In this document: in pieces, positions 9,862 through 18,246 of the stretch | Layout: the number at the start of each line of letters is the position of its first letter | How positions within the stretch are numbered: the stretch's first letter is position 1 | NCBI RefSeq assembly: GCF_000024425.1 | Contig: NC_013946.1 | Location: forward strand, 2,418,001-2,482,000 | DNA from: Meiothermus ruber DSM 1279 | GTDB taxonomy: Bacteria; Deinococcota; Deinococci; Deinococcales; Thermaceae | Direction of reading: 5' to 3' | DNA: 64,000 nucleotides | Notes under the pieces: model-generated | Seen by the model: the letters and a program-made list of their open reading frames with translations, nothing else | The model's database searches: none | Told to the model about the DNA's origin: nothing | Translations under genes and position numbers: made by a program

Positions 9862-10613
9862 GCACTCCTCCCCAGATAAGCCTCGGCCACGCGGGGGTTC
9901 TCCCGCACACCCGCCGGGGCTCCCTGGTACAAGACCTCACCGTAGGACATCACCAGTACCCCGGTCGAAAGCTCCAGCACGGCTTTAAGGTCGTGTTCCA
10001 CCAGCACCAGCGTGACGCCCCACTCGCGCCGGGCGTCCAGCAGGAAGCGGGCCAGGTCTTGTTTTTCCTCCAGGCTGAGCCCGGCCATGGGCTCATCCAG
10101 GAGCAGCAGCTTGGGCCGACCAGCCAGGGCTCGAGCCACCTCCACCCGCTTTTGCAAACCGTAGGGCAGGGCCCCGGCCGGTACGTGGCGGTACGGTGAG
10201 AGGTGCAGGTAGTCCAGCACCTCTTCGGCGTGGTGGCGAATCTTCCATTCGATCTGGGCTTTGGGCATCAGGTCGGTGTAGCCGCCCACGGCCAGCTCGG
10301 CCCCCAGCTTGACGTTGTCCAGCACGGTCATGCCGCGGAAGAGCTCGAGGTTCTGGAAGGTGCGCCCCAGCCCCTTGCGCACCCGCTGCTGGGGGCTCTG
10401 GCCGGCCAGGTCTTCGCCCATAAACACCACCCGACCCTGCTGGGGCCTGTACAGCCCCGACAGCACATTAAGCAGGCTGGTCTTGCCCGCCCCGTTGGGG
10501 CCAATCACCGCGAACAAATCGCCCTCCGCCACGCTAAAACTCACCCCGGCCAGCGCTTTGACACCCCGGAAGGAAAGGTGCAGGTCGTGGGCCTCGAGCA
10601 GCGTTTTAGACAT
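9858..10613 (-). CDS. livG: Branched-chain amino acid-type ABC transporter ATP-binding protein LivG
   Basis: A 251-residue cytoplasmic ATPase. Walker A is GPNGAGKTSLLN, the signature region is ALPYGLQKRVEVARALAG, Walker B is LLLLDEPMAGLS and the switch is VLVEHDLKAVLELS. The LivG-type insert between Walker A and the signature (GLGRTFQNLELF) is present. The start at 10613 (MSKTLLEAHDL) is supported by AAGGAGG 7 bases upstream; an in-frame ATG 18 codons earlier has no such site. The gene lies between livF and the acyl-CoA synthetase, which it overlaps by four bases. Confidence 0.95.
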   Translation of the reverse strand: MSKTLLEAHDLHLSFRGVKALAGVSFSVAEGDLFAVIGPNGAGKTSLLNVLSGLYRPQQGRVVFMGEDLAGQSPQQRVRKGLGRTFQNLELFRGMTVLDNVKLGAELAVGGYTDLMPKAQIEWKIRHHAEEVLDYLHLSPYRHVPAGALPYGLQKRVEVARALAGRPKLLLLDEPMAGLSLEEKQDLARFLLDARREWGVTLVLVEHDLKAVLELSTGVLVMSYGEVLYQGAPAGVRENPRVAEAYLGRSA

Positions 10614-10703
10614 GGCGAACCTCCTTGCCGTAGGGTGGCACAAGAAGGGTAGGCGGAAGTGCCCCACCTGCTCCCCTGCTCGCCACCCACGTTTTTCTCG
10701 AGA

Positions 10704-11489
10704 CTATACCCATCGCTTTCTCCTCCGATACCGCTTGGCCTCCGAGAAACCTCCGACCACCGCACCCCCTAAGTAAAACTCCATCACGTCGGCATCGGCC
10801 TGGGCTTCCTGGGCGGTGCCCTCGAAGACCACCCGGCCCTGCTCCATCACATACACCCGCTCCACGATGGAAAAAGCCGCCCGGGCGTTCTGCTCCACCA
10901 GCACCAGGGTGAGGCCCTTGTCGCGGCGCAGCTCGTCCAATACCCGCATGACCTCCTCGGTCAGCTTGGGCGACAGGCCCAGGCTGGGCTCGTCCACCAC
11001 CAGAATCCTGGGCTCGGTCAGGAGGGCCATACCCAGCAAGAGCATCTGCTGCTCACCACCCGAAAGGTAGCCCCCCTGCTCGAAGCGGCGCTCGTAGAGG
11101 CGGGGGAAGCGGGTAAAAATCTCGTCGGTCAGCTCTTTCTGGCGCTGGGGGGTCAGCTTGTGCCCTGCGGCCCGCAGGTTTTCGATCACGGTCAGGTAGC
11201 GAAAGATGGGGCGGCCCTCGAGGATGGCGGTCAGGCCCAGGCCCGCCACCTTGAGCGCGGGCAGGTGGCTGATATCCTCTCCACCCAGGGTAATTCGACC
11301 GTCCAGCACCCGCCCGTCGTACTGCGGCAACAGCCCGGAGATGGCCCGCACCAGGGTGCTCTTACCCGCCCCGTTGGGGCCCAGCAGCGCCACCGCCTCG
11401 CCAGCCCCGGCCCGCATGCTCACCCCCTGCAGGGCCAGGATGACCCCCCTGTAGACCACTTTTAGGTTTTCAACGTTGATTTCGGCCAT
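10704..11489 (-). CDS. livF: Branched-chain amino acid-type ABC transporter ATP-binding protein LivF
   Basis: A 261-residue ATPase, partner of LivG. It shows Walker A GPNGAGKSTLVRAISG, LivF-type EGRPIFRYLTVIENL, signature YLSGGEQQMLLLGMALL, Walker B ILVVDEPSLGLSP and LVEQNARAAFSI. AAGGAG lies 7 bases before the ATG. The C-terminal 20 residues after EFYLGG are basic and not part of the family core. It is the third gene of the Liv operon. Confidence 0.95.
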   Translation of the reverse strand: MAEINVENLKVVYRGVILALQGVSMRAGAGEAVALLGPNGAGKSTLVRAISGLLPQYDGRVLDGRITLGGEDISHLPALKVAGLGLTAILEGRPIFRYLTVIENLRAAGHKLTPQRQKELTDEIFTRFPRLYERRFEQGGYLSGGEQQMLLLGMALLTEPRILVVDEPSLGLSPKLTEEVMRVLDELRRDKGLTLVLVEQNARAAFSIVERVYVMEQGRVVFEGTAQEAQADADVMEFYLGGAVVGGFSEAKRYRRRKRWV

Positions 11490-11524
11490 TCAAACGCTCC
11501 TTGGATAGTGGGGATGTCCTCCCT

Positions 11525-12439
11525 TCACACCCGCTCGATGCGGTGCTGGCCAAACAAGCCATAGGGGCGGAACAGCAGCACCAAGAGCACAATCAGGAAG
11601 GGGATGGCCTGGGTGATGCCGGGCAGCAGGGACTCGAGGTAAAGTTGCGAGAAGGCCTCGATCAGGCCAATCAGCAGGCCTGCCACCACCGCACCCGGTA
11701 CCGAGTCGAAACCCCCTAGAATAGCTACCGGGAAGACAATCAGTCCGAGCAGAATCAGATGGTGGCCGGGGCCGCCACCCCCCGCCGCGCCCGCCAGAAA
11801 CGCACCGCCAATGGTAGCCATCACGGCCGAGATGCCCCAGGCCACCGCCACCACTCGAGGCGCATTGATGCCCATGGCCAGCGCAGCGGTTTCACTCTCC
11901 GAGACCGCCCGCAATAGCACCCCGTAGCGGCTGTATTTGAGTGCCAAAACCAGCAAAATAGCCAGGGGTAGGGCCAGAATCAGGCTCCACACCGCTTTAG
12001 AAGAAAGAAACACCCCCCCCAGGCTAAAGGCCAGGTTGGGCATCTCCTTGGGTAACTGGGAGATATCAGCGGCCCCCATGGCTTTCTGGTCGGGGCCCCA
12101 CAGGATGAGGGTGGCCCCGTCCAGGGTGGCGGCCAGACCAATGGTTGCCATAATCACCGCCACCACGTTTCGCCCCAGGAGGGGCCGCACAAACCCCCGT
12201 TCGACCAGCACCCCAAAGATAAAGGCCAGGGGCAGGGCCAGCAGAATGGCCAAGAACAGCGGAAAAAAAAGCGACATGGTGTAGGTCAGGTAAGCACCAA
12301 TGAGCATGAACTCCGCTATGGCAAAGTTGACCACGCTGGTTGCGCGGTAGACCAGCACAAACCCAGCGGCAATCACCGCATACAGCGCACCATTGGCCAG
12401 GCCGTTGAGGGCGGTTTGGATGACTAAGGCCAGATCCAT
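11525..12439 (-). CDS. livH: Branched-chain amino acid-type ABC transporter permease LivH
   Basis: A 304-residue inner-membrane permease with about eight helices. Family markers are ALYAVIAAGFVLVYRATSVVNFAIAEF near the N-terminus, RAVSESETAALAMGINAPRVVAVAWGIS in the EAA region, and FPVAILGGFDSVPGAVVAGLLIGLIEA. It forms the membrane channel with LivM. It follows the binding-protein gene with an 86-base gap and precedes livF. Confidence 0.95.
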   Translation of the reverse strand: MDLALVIQTALNGLANGALYAVIAAGFVLVYRATSVVNFAIAEFMLIGAYLTYTMSLFFPLFLAILLALPLAFIFGVLVERGFVRPLLGRNVVAVIMATIGLAATLDGATLILWGPDQKAMGAADISQLPKEMPNLAFSLGGVFLSSKAVWSLILALPLAILLVLALKYSRYGVLLRAVSESETAALAMGINAPRVVAVAWGISAVMATIGGAFLAGAAGGGGPGHHLILLGLIVFPVAILGGFDSVPGAVVAGLLIGLIEAFSQLYLESLLPGITQAIPFLIVLLVLLFRPYGLFGQHRIERV

Positions 12440-12525
12440 GTTTTCCTTTAGGCGATTTTTGCGACAGGCCCGAGGGCCCGGGCCAACCAGCGGTCAGCTC
12501 CCGACCCTCGAGCCCCCAAGGCAGC

Positions 12526-13719
12526 TTAGAGTTTTGAACCGTCCACCCAGTCGGTGATGGCGTCGAAGCGGCCATCCCGCACGTTGGCCCGCCAGAGCTT
12601 GGTAAAGGGCAGTCGGTGGTTCACCCAGCGCATGTTGCGCACCTGGCCGCCAGCGTTGTAATCGCCCAGGCTCTCCAGGGCCTCGATCATGCCGGGGCGG
12701 GTCAGCTTGCCCGCCGCATGCGCCCGGCGCATGGCCTCGGCGATCACATCCACGGCCATCCAGGAACCCATGTAGTAGGTGGTGCGGTACGAGAGATCGC
12801 GGCCTTTAGAACGGCGCAAAGCCCGGATCTGCTCCACCGCCGGCACCGTGGTGTCGTAGTAGTAGGCGTTGTGGTAGGTCACGATGAAGCCATCGGCCGC
12901 CGCCCCGGCCCGCTGCATCAGGGCCAGCTCAGCCGAGTAGTAGGTGCCCATAAAGGTAGCCCGGACGCCCTGTTCGCGGGCCGCCCGCACCACCAGCGGT
13001 TCTACGGTGAGCACATAGCCCTGCATAATCACGAAGTCGGGCTGGGTCTGGCGCAGCTTGGTCACGATGGGGGTGGCATCGGCGATGGCCAGGGGGGTGA
13101 CTTCCTCACCCACAATCTGGAAGCCCAGTTTGGCCGCACGGTCTTTTATGAAGGGAATGGGGTCGCGGCCGAACTCGGAGTTGGAGTAGCAGAGGAAAAT
13201 TTTGGCCCCACGCCCCCTTTGCAAGCGAATCTGCTGCAGCAAAGCCCCGGCCATATCGTTGTAGGTGGGGCCAAAGACGAAAATGGTGGGGTAGGTGTTG
13301 GGATCGGCCAGCTCGTTGGAGAAAGAGGTGGCGGTGTAGGGCAGGCGCAGGCGGGTAATCTCGGGGGCCAGGGCTTTCGAAAGGCCGGTGGAGTCGCCGT
13401 AGACAAACACCAGCTCTTCCGGGCTTTCGCGCTGCACAATGCGATTGAAGGCAGCCGTTCCGCGGGCCACATCGTAGCCGTCGTCCTCGACCACCAACTC
13501 AAAGCGCCTTCCTCCGATACCACCGCTGTCGTTGATGCGATCGGCGGCATCGCGGAAAGCGTCCAGGGCCGCATTACCCGCAAAGGCAAAAGCACCCGTG
13601 AGGGGGAGAATGGCCGCGAGTTTGACCGGCCGGGCCTGGGCGCGGGCAATCATCCAGGGACTGTACACGGTAGAAGCAGCTAGACCAGCTTTAAGTACTT
13701 GCCGACGGTTCATCTTCAT
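12526..13719 (-). CDS. Branched-chain amino acid-type ABC transporter substrate-binding protein (Tat signal)
   Basis: A 397-residue type I periplasmic binding protein of the LivJ/LivK (Peripla_BP_6) family. It opens with MKMNRRQVLKAGLAAS, a twin-arginine motif close to S/T-R-R-x-F-L-K, so export is probably by Tat in folded form. The mature part has VKLAAILPLTGAFAFAGNAALDAFRDAADRIN, a typical ligand-pocket opening, and VYGDSTGLSKALAPEITR. The ATG at 13719 has GGAGGAAG upstream; the longer frame begins seven codons earlier. It leads the Liv operon. The ligand is not predictable from sequence. Confidence 0.92.
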   Translation of the reverse strand: MKMNRRQVLKAGLAASTVYSPWMIARAQARPVKLAAILPLTGAFAFAGNAALDAFRDAADRINDSGGIGGRRFELVVEDDGYDVARGTAAFNRIVQRESPEELVFVYGDSTGLSKALAPEITRLRLPYTATSFSNELADPNTYPTIFVFGPTYNDMAGALLQQIRLQRGRGAKIFLCYSNSEFGRDPIPFIKDRAAKLGFQIVGEEVTPLAIADATPIVTKLRQTQPDFVIMQGYVLTVEPLVVRAAREQGVRATFMGTYYSAELALMQRAGAAADGFIVTYHNAYYYDTTVPAVEQIRALRRSKGRDLSYRTTYYMGSWMAVDVIAEAMRRAHAAGKLTRPGMIEALESLGDYNAGGQVRNMRWVNHRLPFTKLWRANVRDGRFDAITDWVDGSKL

Positions 13720-13923
13720 GCACTTCCTCCTCGAGAGCAACTTCGGTTGTGTTGTGCACCTAGAATACTATGCCCCCTCGAGTTTTGTGTACCCGGTTCA
13801 AAACCATCTGGCTTATGGCGTCCACCGAACGGTCTAGCACGGCGGCGCATTGGAAAGCCCTTTTCTTCGGCGCGTGTTGTTGAAGGCTCGAGGCCGGATC
13901 CCCACGTTTTGTCAGGATGCCTA

Positions 13924-13953
13924 TTGGCAAGCCCTTTGCTGGAGGGTTAGGCT
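13924..13953 (+). promoter_or_regulatory. Probable leaderless promoter of the PaiB-like gene
   Basis: TTGGCA (13924-13929), an 18-base spacer and TAGGCT (13948-13953) end six bases before the ATG at 13960. This puts the transcription start at or next to the A of the start codon, as in leaderless mRNAs common in the Thermaceae. No ribosome binding site intervenes. Confidence 0.55.
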
Positions 13954-13959
13954 GGTCGA

Positions 13960-14568
13960 ATGTATCTACCCCAGCACTTTGCCGTGACCGACCCAGCGGT
14001 GCTGTTCGACCTGATGCAGCGGTTTAGCTTTGCCACCCTGGTCTCGGTGCACGAGGGCCGGCCTTTTGCCACCCAGATACCCTTTACGGTCTACCCCGAG
14101 CGCAACCTGCTGGCCAGCCACATGGCCCGCGCCAACCCCCAGTGGACCAGCTTCGACCAGAACCAGGAGGTGCTGGTGATCTTCCAGGGTGACCACAGCT
14201 ACATCTCCCCCACCTGGTACGCAAAGCACCCCAGCGTACCGACCTGGAACTACATGACCGTCCACGCCTACGGCAAGGTGCAAATAGTCGAAGAGCCCGA
14301 GGCGGTGAAAGCCCTGCTGCACGATCTGGTGGTGTCGTACGAGCAGCAGTGGAAGATGGAGGAGCTTCCCCAGGACTACCTGCACGGTATGATCAAAGGG
14401 ATTGTGGCCTTCCAGATCGAGATTACCCGGCTTTTTGGCAAGTTCAAGCTCTCGCAAAACCGCAGCCGGGCCGACCAGGAGCGGGTTATTGCCGCCCTGG
14501 AGCAAAGCCCCCATCCCGGCGATCGGGCCGTTGCCCGGCAGATGAAAAAGCGTTTGGAACAGGTATGA
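13960..14568 (+). CDS. FMN-binding negative transcriptional regulator-like protein (PaiB family)
   Basis: A 202-residue protein of the PaiB family with a split-barrel flavin-binding fold. Typical sequence runs include MYLPQHFAVTDPAVLFDLMQRFSFATLV, the HMARANPQW block, VIFQGDHSYISPTWYAKHPSVPTWNY and GIVAFQIEITRLFGKFKLSQNR. In Bacillus PaiB affects sporulation and protease genes, but most members are uncharacterised and may be flavin oxidoreductases. The stop codon overlaps the start of the following acetyltransferase gene (ATGA), and PaiA of Bacillus is also an acetyltransferase, so the pairing is suggestive. Confidence 0.9.
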   Translation: MYLPQHFAVTDPAVLFDLMQRFSFATLVSVHEGRPFATQIPFTVYPERNLLASHMARANPQWTSFDQNQEVLVIFQGDHSYISPTWYAKHPSVPTWNYMTVHAYGKVQIVEEPEAVKALLHDLVVSYEQQWKMEELPQDYLHGMIKGIVAFQIEITRLFGKFKLSQNRSRADQERVIAALEQSPHPGDRAVARQMKKRLEQV

Positions 14569-15203
14569 ACCCCCACCTCACCCAACCCATCACCCTCGAG
14601 GGCCGCCTTGTCCGGCTCGAGCCCCTCACCATGGCACACCTGCCCGCCCTGCTGGAGATCGCGCAGCTCGAGGAATACCCCTACACCGCCGTGCCCAAAC
14701 CGGAGGTGGGGATGCGGCGCTATATTCAAGCCGCCCTGAACGAGCAGGCCCAGGGGCAGGCCCTGCCCTTTGCAACGGTGGACAAGCAATCCCATCGCGT
14801 GGTGGGCAGCACCCGCTTTATGGCCTTCGAGTACTGGCCCTGGCCCGAAAACAGCCCCCACCACCGCCCCCAGCAACCCGATGCGGTGGAGATCGGCCAC
14901 ACCTGGCTGGCCCCACCGGCCCAGCGCACCGGCCTCAACACCGAGGCCAAGCTCTTGATGCTCACCCACGCCTTCGAGGGGCTGGGGGTGCGCCGGGTGA
15001 CGCTCAAGACCGACGCCCGCAACCTGCGCTCACGCCGGGCCATTGAGCGGCTGGGGGCGCACCTCGACGGGATTCTCCGCGCGCACCGCCCCGCGGCCGA
15101 CGGCGGCATCCGCGACAGTGCGATGTACAGCATTCTGGCCGAGGAGTGGCCGGCAGTTAAGACCCGGCTTTTGTACTTATTAGCCCAGAGAAACCCCGCT
15201 TGA
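14565..15203 (+). CDS. GNAT family N-acetyltransferase (RimJ/RimL type)
   Basis: A 212-residue acetyltransferase. It starts MNPHLTQPITLEGRLVRLEPL, typical of the RimJ/RimL subgroup, and has VGSTRFMAFEYW, EIGHTWLAPPAQRTGLNTEAKLLML (acetyl-CoA pyrophosphate-binding region) and RRVTLKTDARNLRSRRAIERLGA. The substrate could be a protein N-terminus, amino acid or antibiotic. The ATG at 14565 overlaps the stop of the PaiB-like gene, so the two are translated together. A longer in-frame reading from 14349 runs inside the upstream gene and is rejected. Confidence 0.9.
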   Translation: MNPHLTQPITLEGRLVRLEPLTMAHLPALLEIAQLEEYPYTAVPKPEVGMRRYIQAALNEQAQGQALPFATVDKQSHRVVGSTRFMAFEYWPWPENSPHHRPQQPDAVEIGHTWLAPPAQRTGLNTEAKLLMLTHAFEGLGVRRVTLKTDARNLRSRRAIERLGAHLDGILRAHRPAADGGIRDSAMYSILAEEWPAVKTRLLYLLAQRNPA

Positions 15204-15343
15204 AGGTTGTGATATCCGCTTTAGCCCGCCCCCGTGTGTGAGGCGGTGTACTCGAGCCCCTTCAGATTCAGATGCCGCCGGTCGTGGCCGGCCAGCATGG
15301 TTACAGAGAGGCTCGAGGCTGTCTTGGTGTAATCGCCCAGGGT

Positions 15344-16660
15344 TCAGGCCCCAGCAAAGGACAACTCGGCCACCTCGACCATGGGCGAGCCCACGATGCC
15401 CATCATGGGGTTCCACTCGAGCTCGCTACCCAGGGCGGTGATGCGGTTGAGCAGCTCCAGGAAGTTCCCCGCCACCGTGAAGTTCTCCACCGGGTGGGCC
15501 ACCTCGCCCCCCTCCACTTTGAGGCCCAGGGCCTGCAGGCTAAACTCCCCCGAGATGGGGTTGGCCCCGGCGTGCAGGCCCATCAGGTCGGTGACCACGA
15601 TGCCGCTGTCCATCTGCACGCCCGCGCCGGGCTCTACGAACAGGTTGCTGGGCGCAATGCCCAGCACCCCCTTGTAGTTGCGGGCGGCGTGGCCGGTGTT
15701 CTCCACCCCCATCTTGCGGGCGGTCTCGGAGTTATGGGCAAAGGTGCGCAGGATGCCCTTCTCGATGAAGACCGTGCGCCGGGCCGCGGTGCCTTCGGCG
15801 TCGAAGGGGCGCGAGGCCAGCCCGTCCGGTAGGGTGGGGTCGTCTACCAGGGTGAAAAGTTCCGAGGCGATTTTCTGCCCCACCCGGCCCGCCAGCAGGC
15901 TCTTGCCCTCGAGCACGTTCTTGGCCGAGAGCAAAAACCAGCCCATCATGCCCAGCAGTTGGGCAAAGGCCTTGGGCTCGAAGTAGGCTTTGTAACGCCC
16001 GGTTTTGAGGGGGCGGGCCCCCAGCAAGCGCCCGGTGCGGTGCAGGAACTGCTGGGCGGTGCGGCCGGGCTCGAGGGCGTGGAACTCCTTGGAAAGGTCG
16101 AACTCGTAGCCCTGCTTGAGGCTATGCCCCTCGCCCATCACGGCGCTGGTCAGAAGCAGGGCGTAGCCGTTGCGAAAGGCCCCCGAGACCCCCTGGGTGG
16201 AGCCCAGGGTGGCCTGGGTCTCGTTCTCGGAGTAGCGGGTCATCTGCACCTGCCGCACCCGGGGGTCGGCCCGCAAAGTAGCCTCGAGGTTCAGAGCCGC
16301 CTGGCGCTTTTGCTCCAGGGGGGCCGAAAGCCCCTCACCCAGCAGGTCGTGCTGGCCCAGGGCACCCCCCGCCGGCAGGAACCCCCCAGTCTCGGACTGC
16401 AATAGGGCATTCTCGTGGGCCTCCTGCAGCACCCAGTCGAGCGCTTCCGGGGTGCGCTCCTCGGTGTAGGCGTAGCCGGTTTTGCCCTCCACCACCACCC
16501 GCACCCCCACCCCGCCCTGGGTGGCCTGGGTGATCTCTTCCACCTTGCCGCCGTGGGCCTGGATGGTGAGTTCGCGGGTGTGGGTGGCCAGCACCTCGGC
16601 CTCGAGGCCCAAGGCGCGGGCTTTTTGTAGTAGATAATCCCTGGCTTCTTCAAAGGTCAT
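15344..16660 (-). CDS. pmbA: TldE/PmbA family metalloprotease subunit
   Basis: A 438-residue member of the TldD/PmbA (U62) family. It has family blocks GVGVRVVVEGKTGYAYTEE, ARNYKGVLGIAPSNLFVEPG and MGLHAGANPISGEFSLQALG, but no HExxxH motif, which marks it as the TldE/PmbA partner. In E. coli TldD and TldE form a heterodimer that degrades unfolded peptides and matures microcin B17. The start at 16660 (MTFEEARDYLL) follows AAGGGGG. The gene begins 25 bases after tldD and is surely co-transcribed. Confidence 0.93.
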   Translation of the reverse strand: MTFEEARDYLLQKARALGLEAEVLATHTRELTIQAHGGKVEEITQATQGGVGVRVVVEGKTGYAYTEERTPEALDWVLQEAHENALLQSETGGFLPAGGALGQHDLLGEGLSAPLEQKRQAALNLEATLRADPRVRQVQMTRYSENETQATLGSTQGVSGAFRNGYALLLTSAVMGEGHSLKQGYEFDLSKEFHALEPGRTAQQFLHRTGRLLGARPLKTGRYKAYFEPKAFAQLLGMMGWFLLSAKNVLEGKSLLAGRVGQKIASELFTLVDDPTLPDGLASRPFDAEGTAARRTVFIEKGILRTFAHNSETARKMGVENTGHAARNYKGVLGIAPSNLFVEPGAGVQMDSGIVVTDLMGLHAGANPISGEFSLQALGLKVEGGEVAHPVENFTVAGNFLELLNRITALGSELEWNPMMGIVGSPMVEVAELSFAGA

Positions 16661-16685
16661 GGTTCTTCCCCCTTGGTAGAGCGGC

Positions 16686-18080
16686 TCAGGCCTGGCCCCC
16701 CACCACAATCTCGGAGATCAAAAGGTGCGGCTGGCCCACCTCCACCGGCAGGCTGCCCGAGAGTGAGCCGCACATGCCGGGGCCCATCTCGAGGTCGTCC
16801 GAGACCGCCACAATTTTCTGGATGCTCTCGGGGCCCTTGCCCACCAGCATGGCCCCCCGCACCGGCTCCTCGATGCGCCCGTGGCGGATGATGTAGCCCT
16901 CCTTGACCGCAAAGTTGTACTCACCGGAGCCGGGCCGCACCTGCCCCCCGCCCATATCGGCGGCGTAGAGGCCGTACTCGATGCCCTCGAAGAGTTTTTC
17001 CTTAGGGGTGGTGCCGGGGGCGATAAAGGTATTGCGCATCCGGCTGGTGGGGGCAAAGGTGTAGTCCTGGCGCCGCCCCGAGCCGGTGGGCCGGTAGCCG
17101 GTGAGCAGGCTGCCCAGCCGATCCACCATGTAGCTTTTGAGCACCCCGTTCTCGATCAGCACGGTGCGCTCGGTGGGCCTTCCCTCGTCGTCGAACTCCT
17201 GCGAGCCCCAGCCGTGGGGGGTGGTGCCGTCGTCGATGTAGGTCACGCAGTCCGAGGCCACTTTTTCGCCCAGCTTGTCGGAGAGCACACTGGCTTTTTT
17301 CGCGACGGAAGTGGTTTCCAGGAGGTGCCCCAGGGCCTCGTGGAAGATCACCCCGCCAAAGCCGTTGCCAATTACCACGGGCATGGTGCCGGCGGGGGCC
17401 GGTTTGGCCCGCAGGTTGGTGAGGGCCTGCAGGCCGGCCCTGCGCCCGACCTCGGCGGGGGGGTAGCGGTCGAAGAGCTCGAGGCCCACACTGAGCCCCG
17501 GCCCCATCACCCCGGTCTGCATCCCGCTCTCGTCCTGGGCGATGGCGGTCACGTAGAGACGGGTGCGCACCCGGCGATCCTCGGCCCAGGTGCCCTCGCT
17601 GGTGGCCACGAGCACCTCCTGCTCCCACTCCATCAGGTTGGTCTGCACCTGCTTGATCTGGGGGCCGACCTGGGCCCCGGCCTCGGCCTCGCGGAGGCGC
17701 TCGAGGCGGTAGCGCTTGTCTTTGGTGCTAAAGGGAACCTGGGGGGCGTGCAGCCCCTGGGCCACCACCTTGCGAAAATCGAGGCCGCCCCGGCCCAGCG
17801 CGTCCACCTGGCCCGCCTGGCCCTTGAGCTGAACCAGGGTCTCGGTGACCTCGAGCAGGCCCTGGGGGCTCAGGTCGTTGGTGTAGGCATACACCACCTC
17901 GGTGCCGTAAAAAAGCCGCAGCCCGGCCCCGTACTCGAGGCCGCTGGTGGCCTCCTTCACCTCGCCCGAAAGCACCCGCAAGGCCCGCCGCCGCCAGCGC
18001 TCCACATACAGCTCTGCGAAATCGGCCCCACCCTGCCGGGCACGGCGGAGCACATCTCCCACCAATGCTTCGTCTAACAC
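16686..18080 (-). CDS. tldD: Metalloprotease TldD
   Basis: A 464-residue catalytic subunit of the TldD/TldE protease. The zinc motif HEALGH is near residue 249, followed by LLETTSVAKKASVLSDKLGEKVAS, the conserved DDGTTPHGWGSQEFDDEG and GLYAADMGGGQVRPGSGEYNF. The start codon is GTG at 18080, supported by AAGGAGG just upstream. It is the first gene of a two-gene unit with pmbA. No peptide-antibiotic genes are close, so a general role in peptide turnover is likely. Confidence 0.94.
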   Translation of the reverse strand: MLDEALVGDVLRRARQGGADFAELYVERWRRRALRVLSGEVKEATSGLEYGAGLRLFYGTEVVYAYTNDLSPQGLLEVTETLVQLKGQAGQVDALGRGGLDFRKVVAQGLHAPQVPFSTKDKRYRLERLREAEAGAQVGPQIKQVQTNLMEWEQEVLVATSEGTWAEDRRVRTRLYVTAIAQDESGMQTGVMGPGLSVGLELFDRYPPAEVGRRAGLQALTNLRAKPAPAGTMPVVIGNGFGGVIFHEALGHLLETTSVAKKASVLSDKLGEKVASDCVTYIDDGTTPHGWGSQEFDDEGRPTERTVLIENGVLKSYMVDRLGSLLTGYRPTGSGRRQDYTFAPTSRMRNTFIAPGTTPKEKLFEGIEYGLYAADMGGGQVRPGSGEYNFAVKEGYIIRHGRIEEPVRGAMLVGKGPESIQKIVAVSDDLEMGPGMCGSLSGSLPVEVGQPHLLISEIVVGGQA

Positions 18081-18129
18081 ACAACCTCCTTGTAGCTAAC
18101 CCAGCCTAACAGACTAAAGGCCCAAGCAA

Positions 18130-18170
18130 AACCCATATGGGTTGCATTTTGTGCGGTCGTCTGACCGCAC
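18130..18170. promoter_or_regulatory. Two adjacent palindromes upstream of the amidase gene
   Basis: AACCCATATGGGTT at 18130-18143 is a perfect 14-bp palindrome. Eight bases later GTGCGGTC-GTCT-GACCGCAC (18151-18170) is a perfect 8-bp stem with a four-base loop. They lie between the divergent tldD and amidase genes. There is no T-run, so a terminator is unlikely; operator sites or a folded leader are possible. Confidence 0.4.
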
Positions 18171-18246
18171 CGTGCTTCTGCTCATAAAGCTCGCTGCGCA
18201 AAGTCCTCATCCCAAACTTTGGGGCCTCTATAAACTAAAAACTGTT

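Noticed and set aside
14349-14564. Longer N-terminus of the acetyltransferase
   Set aside because: These codons lie within the PaiB-like gene in another frame; the ATG at 14565 forms an ATGA overlap and starts the GNAT domain.
16881-18077. 398-residue frame antisense to tldD
   Set aside because: Same length as tldD and rich in Gly, His and Val; TldD with its HEALGH motif is the real gene.
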